Of a stretch of 38,357 bases of DNA, positions 33,135 to 38,357 are shown piece by piece. The stretch comes from Candidatus Roizmanbacteria bacterium CG02_land_8_20_14_3_00_36_15 (GTDB taxonomy: Bacteria; Patescibacteriota; Microgenomatia; UBA1406; GWC2-37-13). A model generated the notes under the pieces. The model made no database searches, was not told the DNA's origin, and saw nothing but the letters and a program-made list of their open reading frames with translations. Both the position numbers and the translations under genes were made by a program. Where the stretch lies: NCBI GenBank assembly GCA_002780795.1, contig PEUF01000051.1, positions 1-38,357 on the forward strand. Reading direction: 5' to 3'. Within the stretch, counting starts at the first letter, position 1; every line of letters starts with the position of its first letter.

Positions 33135-34334
33135 ATGGTTAAATTATTGATTTTGTTTTTTTGTTTCTTAATAGCCACAAAATATGTTGTTGCTTTGACA
33201 ATTAATGAAATCTACCCCGCGCCTGAAACAGGTAACTACGAGTGGGTTGAACTTTATAACAACAACGAAATTACCGTTGACCTCACACAATATATTCTTA
33301 CTGATCTGGCTAATAATAAAATAAAAATCATCGATAACATTATGCTTCCTTTAGGATTTATCATTGCCACTTGTTCTTCAGTATTAAACAATAACGGCGA
33401 CAGTGTTTTTTTGAAATCTATCGCCGGAGAAACGATTGAAATCGCTACTTATTCGGGTAGCTTTTCTTCGGACAAAAGTTATTATAAGTGTCCCGACGGC
33501 AACGGACAATGGTTTACTTCCAATATGATCACTAAAAATACCAGCAATTACCCGGCCTGCTTAGCTCTAACACCAAACATTACCCCTGTTTCATCTCCGA
33601 CGCTGGCACCAACCATTACGCCCACCAGCGAACCAACTCCCACGCCGACAACAAAAATTGCCAACTATGACAACATCTATCTTTCCGAAGCTATAATTAA
33701 TCCTCCAACCGGAGAACACGAATGGGTCGAAATTTATAATAATAACGACTTTTCTGTCAATCTCGTTAACTGGTACCTAGATGATTTGGAAAATGCCGGC
33801 TCCTCGCCAAAAGCTTTTTCTTTAACTATTAAAGAAAAAAATTATGCCGTTGTCGAGCTTAGCACCTCCATGTTTAATAACGATTTGGACGACGTCCGTC
33901 TACTGGATAATGACAGAAACTTAAAAGACAGTTTTGAATATGGAGAGACTGAAAAAGGATTCAGTTGGGGAAGGATTAATTTTTCAACCGACCAATACTG
34001 CCTTCAATCTCCGTCAAAAAATCTCCCCAATAATTCATGCCTTGATTCTAACGGTTATCTTTCTCCCACGCCTTTACCACTAACAATATCCGATGATAAC
34101 GAAATTAGAAGCTCGGCGGTAAACTCTGTTCCTTTCCAAAGCTACCCTAAAACTCAACAAACTTTTCACAATTATAACCAGTCAGTTCAAGTTTTAGGAG
34201 TTAATACAAATATAAAAACTCAATCGAAAAAAAAGCCGTTGATCAACTCAACTTTGTCCTTCATTTCTTTCTCTAATTCGCTTTTGACTATCGTCTCGCT
34301 TTTGCTTAAAATTAAAATTCAAGAAGGTCTTTAA
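33135..34334 (+). CDS. Secreted protein with two lamin-tail domains
   Basis: 399 residues from the ATG at 33135 (a GTG two codons earlier is possible). A signal peptide (1-20, LLILFFCFLIATKYVVA) leads to a first lamin-tail (LTD) domain, about 21-140. Its core is TINEIYPAPETGNYEWVELYN, with later YILTDLANNKI. A Thr/Pro linker (about 150-175) separates it from a second LTD (about 181-295: IYLSEAIINPPTGEHEWVEIYN, WYLDDLENAG). A hydrophobic C-terminal segment (about 372-392) probably anchors it. Bacterial LTD proteins are extracellular and often joined to nucleases or adhesive modules, but no enzyme domain is present here. Two LTDs on a membrane stalk suggest a binding role at the surface. Confidence 0.78.
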   Translation: MVKLLILFFCFLIATKYVVALTINEIYPAPETGNYEWVELYNNNEITVDLTQYILTDLANNKIKIIDNIMLPLGFIIATCSSVLNNNGDSVFLKSIAGETIEIATYSGSFSSDKSYYKCPDGNGQWFTSNMITKNTSNYPACLALTPNITPVSSPTLAPTITPTSEPTPTPTTKIANYDNIYLSEAIINPPTGEHEWVEIYNNNDFSVNLVNWYLDDLENAGSSPKAFSLTIKEKNYAVVELSTSMFNNDLDDVRLLDNDRNLKDSFEYGETEKGFSWGRINFSTDQYCLQSPSKNLPNNSCLDSNGYLSPTPLPLTISDDNEIRSSAVNSVPFQSYPKTQQTFHNYNQSVQVLGVNTNIKTQSKKKPLINSTLSFISFSNSLLTIVSLLLKIKIQEGL

Positions 34335-34336
34335 TT

Positions 34337-35209
34337 ATGAAAAAATTAGCGTCTCTTTTCCATTATTTTTTCATACCCCAAGAAGAAAATAATTTTCGCG
34401 CCAAAGTCCTCCATATTGACTTTTTAACGTATTATCTTCTCTTTGCCTTAGTCTTAAGTTTCAGTTTTAATAAGTTTAATTTTCCTAATGTTTTAGGCTT
34501 CGCTACTGATATCACTGTTGAGAAACTCTATCAACTAACCGATCAGGAGCGGCAAAAAAATAACCTCCCAACTCTTACTTATAATGATAAATTGGCTTCC
34601 GCTGCCCATCAAAAAGCCGAGGATATGTTTCGCAAAAACTATTGGTCTCATTATGCTCCTGACGGAACAACCCCATGGGATTTTATTCTTGGTTCAGGTT
34701 ATAAATATGAGTATGCCGGTGAAAATCTCGCTAAAAATTTTTTATTTAGTCAGGGAGTGGTCGACGCTTGGATGAACTCCCCTTCTCATCGAGAAAATAT
34801 TCTTAGATCGGAGTATTCTGAGGTTGGCCTGGCCGTGGTCAACGGCGTCTTAAACGGAGAACAAACAACGTTGGTCGTTCAGACATTTGCTAAACCGCTG
34901 TCTTCAACCATGGCAACAACCAACAATCCTCACCCAGTGGAAAAAGTTCAAAATAATACTCAATTTTTAACCAGCTCATCATCTAATGTCTTAGCGAACG
35001 CTTCGGCTAAAAAATTTACCTTAGCTAACTTTACTCTTGATATTAATTTTCTCTTTCTAATTTTTTTGGCCTTTGCTTTAATCATGGATCTTTATTTTTC
35101 TGTCAGGCTTAATATTATAAGAATTAGAGGTAAAAATATTGCTCACTTAATTTTTATCGGCTTTATTATTTTAGGTTTGGTTTTATTTAGCCGAGGAACA
35201 ATTTTATAA
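34337..35209 (+). CDS. Membrane-anchored CAP-domain protein (SCP/YkwD-like)
   Basis: 290 residues. A first helix (about 29-46) puts the CAP domain (about 60-187) outside. Its motifs are QLTDQERQKNNLPTLTYNDK, AAHQKAEDM, NYWSHYAPDG, YAGENLAKNF and SPSHRENILRSEYSEVGLAV. The His and Glu residues that form the cavity in CAP proteins are present. Two more helices (about 236-255 and 268-286) follow a Ser/Asn-rich linker. Bacterial CAP proteins are linked to envelope or spore-surface functions and their activity is mostly unclear. It starts three bases after the lamin-tail gene, so the two surface proteins are probably made together. Confidence 0.85.
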   Translation: MKKLASLFHYFFIPQEENNFRAKVLHIDFLTYYLLFALVLSFSFNKFNFPNVLGFATDITVEKLYQLTDQERQKNNLPTLTYNDKLASAAHQKAEDMFRKNYWSHYAPDGTTPWDFILGSGYKYEYAGENLAKNFLFSQGVVDAWMNSPSHRENILRSEYSEVGLAVVNGVLNGEQTTLVVQTFAKPLSSTMATTNNPHPVEKVQNNTQFLTSSSSNVLANASAKKFTLANFTLDINFLFLIFLAFALIMDLYFSVRLNIIRIRGKNIAHLIFIGFIILGLVLFSRGTIL

Positions 35210-35214
35210 AACTT

Positions 35215-35496
35215 ATGAAAGCGTTTGTTAACCATTGCCTGAAAGAAATAAAAAGGCATTTGTTTGATTATCTGTTGCTTATTACCGCCGGGGTTTTTTT
35301 CATCGCCGCTGTCAATCTATTTCGAGGAGAGAGATTAACCGAGTTTATCATTTTATTGATTTTTATTTCTTTTTACATCATCTGGGGAATCTATCATCAT
35401 ATTGTAGAAACTGGTTTTCAACTGCGAATTATGATAGAATATATTTTTATTGGCCTGGTGATTTTATTTCTTTTAAAACTTATAATTTTGCCTTAA
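35215..35496 (+). CDS. Small membrane protein of unknown function
   Basis: 93 residues with three predicted helices (about 17-36, 43-60 and 72-91) and a basic start (MKAFVNHCLKEIKRH). I do not recognise a family. It lies five bases after the CAP gene and ten before the nucleotidyltransferase gene, so it belongs to that operon. Confidence 0.65.
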   Translation: MKAFVNHCLKEIKRHLFDYLLLITAGVFFIAAVNLFRGERLTEFIILLIFISFYIIWGIYHHIVETGFQLRIMIEYIFIGLVILFLLKLIILP

Positions 35497-35506
35497 CTCA
35501 AAAAGT

Positions 35507-36274
35507 ATGAAAGGCGTCGTTATTGCCGGCGGATTGGCCACTAGATTGTTTCCCTTAACTCATGCTACCAACAAACATCTTCTTCCTGTTTATGATAAAC
35601 CGATGATTTTCTATCCGATTCAAACTCTCGTCCAAGCGGGTATTAAAGATATATTAATTATCGTCTCCGGCCCTCATGCCGGTCATTTTATCCCAGTACT
35701 GAAAAATGGTACTGACTTTGGCATCAATCATCTAGAGTTTGCTTATCAAGAAAAACCCGACGGTGGCATTGCCGATGCCCTAGCCCTGGCCGAGGATTTT
35801 GCTGACAATAGACCTATCGTCGCCATCTTAGGTGATAATACCACCGATGCCAAAATATCAACCGTTGTTAAAGAGTTTAAAGATGGAGCGGTTGTTTTTT
35901 TAAAAAAAGTCCCTGATCCCCACCGATTCGGTGTTCCCCGATTTGATAAAAAAGATCATAAAAGGATTGTTGAAATCATGGAAAAACCAAAAAAAGCATC
36001 ATCTCCTTATGCGGTTACTGGTGTTTATATTTATGACGAAAAAGTCTTTGACTATATTAGAAAATGTAAGCCATCAGCGCGGGGTCAATTGGAGATAACC
36101 GATGTCAATAATCTTTATATTAAAAATAACAAATTAAAATGGAGTGAATTAAAAGGCTACTGGTTGGACGCGGGCACCTGTGATACTCTTACGCTTGCCA
36201 ACCTTTATTGGGCAAAAAAAAGAGGTTCACGCTTTTTTAAAAGGATTATAAAAGAAATTGCTTGGGGTTTTTAA
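35507..36274 (+). CDS. Sugar-phosphate nucleotidyltransferase (RmlA-like)
   Basis: 255 residues, somewhat shorter than typical RmlA (about 290). The N-terminal signature is MKGVVIAGGLATRLFPLT (nucleotide-binding GGLATRL; Ala replaces the usual Gly), followed by NKHLLPVYDKPMIFYPIQTL. AILGDNTTD (about 108-116) holds the metal-binding Asp, with EKPKKASSPYAVTGVYIYD and GYWLDAGTCDTL later on. It should make dTDP-glucose or a related nucleotide sugar from a sugar-1-phosphate and an NTP, feeding the glycan enzymes of this genome. The other dTDP-rhamnose genes (rmlB, rmlC, rmlD) are not in view. Confidence 0.85.
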   Translation: MKGVVIAGGLATRLFPLTHATNKHLLPVYDKPMIFYPIQTLVQAGIKDILIIVSGPHAGHFIPVLKNGTDFGINHLEFAYQEKPDGGIADALALAEDFADNRPIVAILGDNTTDAKISTVVKEFKDGAVVFLKKVPDPHRFGVPRFDKKDHKRIVEIMEKPKKASSPYAVTGVYIYDEKVFDYIRKCKPSARGQLEITDVNNLYIKNNKLKWSELKGYWLDAGTCDTLTLANLYWAKKRGSRFFKRIIKEIAWGF

Positions 36275-36298
36275 TTTTATTAATTTAAAAAATCAAAG

Positions 36299-36565
36299 AT
36301 GGACACAACTCAACTTTTACTGACGGTCGTTCTCACTATTACCACTATTTTCTTGGTTATTGTCGGAATTCAGTTAATTTTTATTCTCAGAGATTTTCGC
36401 CGGCTTTTAAAAAAAGTTAATAGTATTGTCGATGAACTAGAGAAAGCTGGTGTATCTCTAGAACATGGTTTTTCCGAGATTAATGGCTTTTTATCCGGTA
36501 TCAAGGTCTTGTTCCGGATCATTAACACCTTTCATCATAAAAAAAATGGCAAGTCATCAAGATAG
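36299..36565 (+). CDS. Small DUF948-like membrane protein
   Basis: 88 residues. One N-terminal helix (about 6-30, LLLTVVLTITTIFLVIVGIQLI) is followed by an amphipathic helix (RDFRRLLKKVNSIVDELEKAG) as in DUF948 proteins. It lies 24 bases after the nucleotidyltransferase gene and its end overlaps the next small gene by 20 bases. DUF948-like and YtxH-like proteins often sit together in bacteria, and their function is not well known. Confidence 0.65.
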   Translation: MDTTQLLLTVVLTITTIFLVIVGIQLIFILRDFRRLLKKVNSIVDELEKAGVSLEHGFSEINGFLSGIKVLFRIINTFHHKKNGKSSR

Positions 36566-36881
36566 TACGAAGAGTTCTAATTTTTGGTTCGGTTTTTCTC
36601 TGGGTATTGCCGCTACCTCAATGCTTATTTATTTATTTGGCACCAGCAATGGCCGCCAAACATTAAAAAATCTACTTGATCTTTCTGAGAACTTTGAAGA
36701 AAATTTAAATTCCTTAATCGAAGAGTTTACGACCGAAACCAAGTCTGATAAACACGAAATTTCTACTCTTGGTTCCATTCTCAATAAAATGAAAATCTTT
36801 TCTCCCTTATTGGAAAAAAAACAGGTCAAAAAATTCTTTCTCAAAGAGGATAAGCTAATTGAACAAAAAGTTAAATCCTAA
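36546..36881 (+). CDS. YtxH-like small membrane protein
   Basis: 111 residues from the ATG at 36546. The frame is open from 36465, but those codons lie inside the previous gene in another frame and look unlike protein. A helix at about 14-31 (FWFGFSLGIAATSMLIYLFG) is followed by SNGRQTLKNLLDLSENFEENLN, the YtxH pattern of a Gly-containing helix and then a basic amphipathic tail. It pairs with the DUF948-like gene. Nothing shows its function. Confidence 0.65.
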   Translation: MASHQDSTKSSNFWFGFSLGIAATSMLIYLFGTSNGRQTLKNLLDLSENFEENLNSLIEEFTTETKSDKHEISTLGSILNKMKIFSPLLEKKQVKKFFLKEDKLIEQKVKS

Positions 36882-36896
36882 TCTTCTTCCAATCCC

Positions 36897-36944
36897 TTAA
36901 TCTTTTAATTTTTTAATCGGTTAACCTGTTAATTTGTTAATCTT
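36897..36944. repeat. Octamer tandem repeat after groEL
   Basis: Six eight-base units in a row: TTAATCTT, TTAATTTT, TTAATCGG, TTAACCTG, TTAATTTG and TTAATCTT. It lies between the two converging genes ending at 36881 and 36943 and overlaps the groEL stop codon by two bases. GGTTAACC (36919-36926) in the middle is a palindrome. The TTAACCTG unit resembles the TTAACCCG units inside the gene at 78-1232. Confidence 0.7.
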
Positions 36945-38357
36945 AATATTCCGGCATTGGCGGCGTTGGTGTGGCTCCAGAGGCTGAATTCTTCTCTGGA
37001 ATATCGGTAACCAGCGCTTCCGTGGTTAAAATCATTGTTCCCACTGAGGCCGCATTTTCTACTGCCGCCCGAACCACCTTTAAGGGATCAATTATGCCTG
37101 CTTTAATCATATCAATTGGTTGAGCTGTTGCCGTCGACTCGGTTGTCAACACATCAAAACCTTGTCCATGGGCGCTGGCGACGCGTGCTTTGGCAATTAA
37201 CTCGCCCGGATTAAGACCAGCATTCTCCATTAATTTAGTGAATGGAGATTCGATGGCAATCTTCACAATCCTAAAACCATCAATCTCATCTTTACTAGCG
37301 TTGTCTTTTTCTAAATATTTAATATCCATTCTTTGAGCAATGTTTAAAAGAGCAATCGCACCTCCTGGTACGATGCCTTCTTCAAGAGCGGCTTTAGTGG
37401 CCGCGACAGCGTCATTCACCCTTTCTTTTTTATCCTTAAGCTCTACCTCGGTGGCAGCACCAACATTAATGACGGCGACACCGCCTGATAGTTTGGCTAA
37501 TCGTTCTTGTAGCTTTTCTTGATCAAACTCTGAAGTGGTTGTTCCCATTTCTCGTTTAATCTGGGCGATCCTGGCCTGTATCTTTGTCTTATCTCCTTTA
37601 CCACCAATAATACTGGTATTTTCTTTGTCTGACTTTACTTTCTCGGCTCGTCCACAGTCATCGACCTCAATATTCTCCAGCTTTTTGCCTAAATCTTCGG
37701 AGACAACTGTGCCTCCGGTCAGAATAGCAATATCTTCAAGTATTTCTTTTCTTCGGTCACCAAATCCTGGTGCTTTAACCACTAAGACGTTAAAGGTACC
37801 ACGAAGTTTGTTAACCACTAAAGTGGCCAGGGCTTCCCCATCTAACTCATCGGCTATAATCACTAAATTTTTAGAAACTTTAACAAATTTTTCTAAAAAG
37901 GGCAAAATATCAGCAACGGCCGATATCTTTTTGTCTGTAATTAGAATATAAGGATCTTCTACTTCGGCTACCATCTTGTCGGCATCGGTAACAAAATAGG
38001 CTGAAGCATAACCACGATCAAACTGCATCCCTTCTTTATGCTCAACATTTGTTTCCAATCCTTTACCTTCTTCAACGGTTACCACGCCGTCTTTGCCGCC
38101 TACTTTTTTTAAAGCATCGGCAATTAATTCACCTAATGCCGGATCACCGGCAGAAATGGTGGCGACATTGGCTGCGTCGCCGAGGGTAATTTTTTTAGCC
38201 ATTTTTTTCAGCTCTTTGACAATATACTCACTTGCTTTAAGCACACCGCGTCTCATCACCATTGGATTGGATCCAGCGGTGATCATTTTTATTCCTTCTG
38301 TAACTATCGCTCGGGCCAAAATTGTCGCGGTCGTCGTTCCATCACCGGCTACATCGG
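36943..38357 (-). CDS. groEL: Chaperonin GroEL, 3' part
   Basis: About 470 residues are visible and the gene runs off the right edge. The first visible residues, DVAGDGTTTATIL, are the ATP-binding motif near residue 85-95 of a full GroEL (about 540), so only the first 80 or so are missing. Further family stretches are KISAVADILPFLE, IIADELDGEALATLVVNKLRG, KAPGFGDRRKEILEDIA, LSGGVAVINVGAATEVE (the 400s in E. coli numbering), EEGIVPGGAIALL and DPLKVVRAAVENAASVG. The tail is PTPPMPEY rather than the Gly-Gly-Met repeats of many homologues. It folds proteins in the cytoplasm with GroES, whose gene is not in view. Confidence 0.97.
   Translation of the reverse strand, partial: DVAGDGTTTATILARAIVTEGIKMITAGSNPMVMRRGVLKASEYIVKELKKMAKKITLGDAANVATISAGDPALGELIADALKKVGGKDGVVTVEEGKGLETNVEHKEGMQFDRGYASAYFVTDADKMVAEVEDPYILITDKKISAVADILPFLEKFVKVSKNLVIIADELDGEALATLVVNKLRGTFNVLVVKAPGFGDRRKEILEDIAILTGGTVVSEDLGKKLENIEVDDCGRAEKVKSDKENTSIIGGKGDKTKIQARIAQIKREMGTTTSEFDQEKLQERLAKLSGGVAVINVGAATEVELKDKKERVNDAVAATKAALEEGIVPGGAIALLNIAQRMDIKYLEKDNASKDEIDGFRIVKIAIESPFTKLMENAGLNPGELIAKARVASAHGQGFDVLTTESTATAQPIDMIKAGIIDPLKVVRAAVENAASVGTMILTTEALVTDIPEKNSASGATPTPPMPEY

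Noticed and set aside
37535-37951. Long plus-strand open frame
   Set aside because: Antisense shadow of groEL.

Overview
The window is AT-rich bacterial DNA that looks like a Patescibacteria (CPR) genome, most likely Microgenomates-like. That placement is an inference from three things: the dense cluster of GT39-type membrane glycosyltransferases, the combination of lamin-tail, CAP and C39-peptidase envelope proteins, and very tight gene packing. UGA is an ordinary stop codon here. Four gene pairs overlap as ATGA and a release factor 2 gene is present, so this is not the UGA-Gly code of Gracilibacteria or Absconditabacteria.

Region A (about 1-23400) is a surface-glycan factory. It holds ten intact multi-spanning GT-C type enzymes plus one broken one. 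It also holds two polyprenyl-phosphate sugar synthases of the GT2 family, two further GT2 transferases, a GT2-GT4 double enzyme and a Wzx-like flippase. The logic would be: GT2 enzymes charge a polyprenyl phosphate on the cytoplasmic face, GT2/GT4 enzymes build lipid-linked glycans, the flippase exports them, and the GT-C enzymes transfer sugars outside the membrane. The standout gene is at 7512-9533. It joins a GT39 membrane enzyme to what looks like the N-terminal, non-catalytic half of a MecA-type penicillin-binding protein and stops just where the transpeptidase would begin. Next to it, convergent, lies a GT39 paralogue broken by two shifts at eight-base homopolymers and one in-frame TGA.

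Region B (23408-26952, minus strand) is a dnaG-rpoD-CPBP protease operon. Region C (27042-36881, plus strand) concerns envelope and division. It contains a PilM-like/LytR_C membrane protein, prfB, a small anchored protein, ftsE, ftsX, a secreted coiled-coil C39 peptidase (the probable FtsEX-controlled wall hydrolase), a double lamin-tail protein, a CAP-domain protein, a small membrane protein, an RmlA-like nucleotidyltransferase and a DUF948-like/YtxH-like pair. Region D (36943 to the right edge, minus strand) is the 3' part of groEL.

Two patterns run through the window. First, many operon-leading genes have a -10 box (TATAAT/TAAAAT type) ending only 6-8 bases before the start codon and no Shine-Dalgarno sequence, which points to leaderless mRNAs. 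Second, short palindromic or octamer-type repeats sit in gaps and also inside coding sequence (902-933, 19297-19339, 20889-20906, 29570-29654, 33035-33122, 36897-36944). No stretch longer than 300 bases lacks a gene. No rRNA, tRNA, CRISPR array or insertion sequence was recognised.
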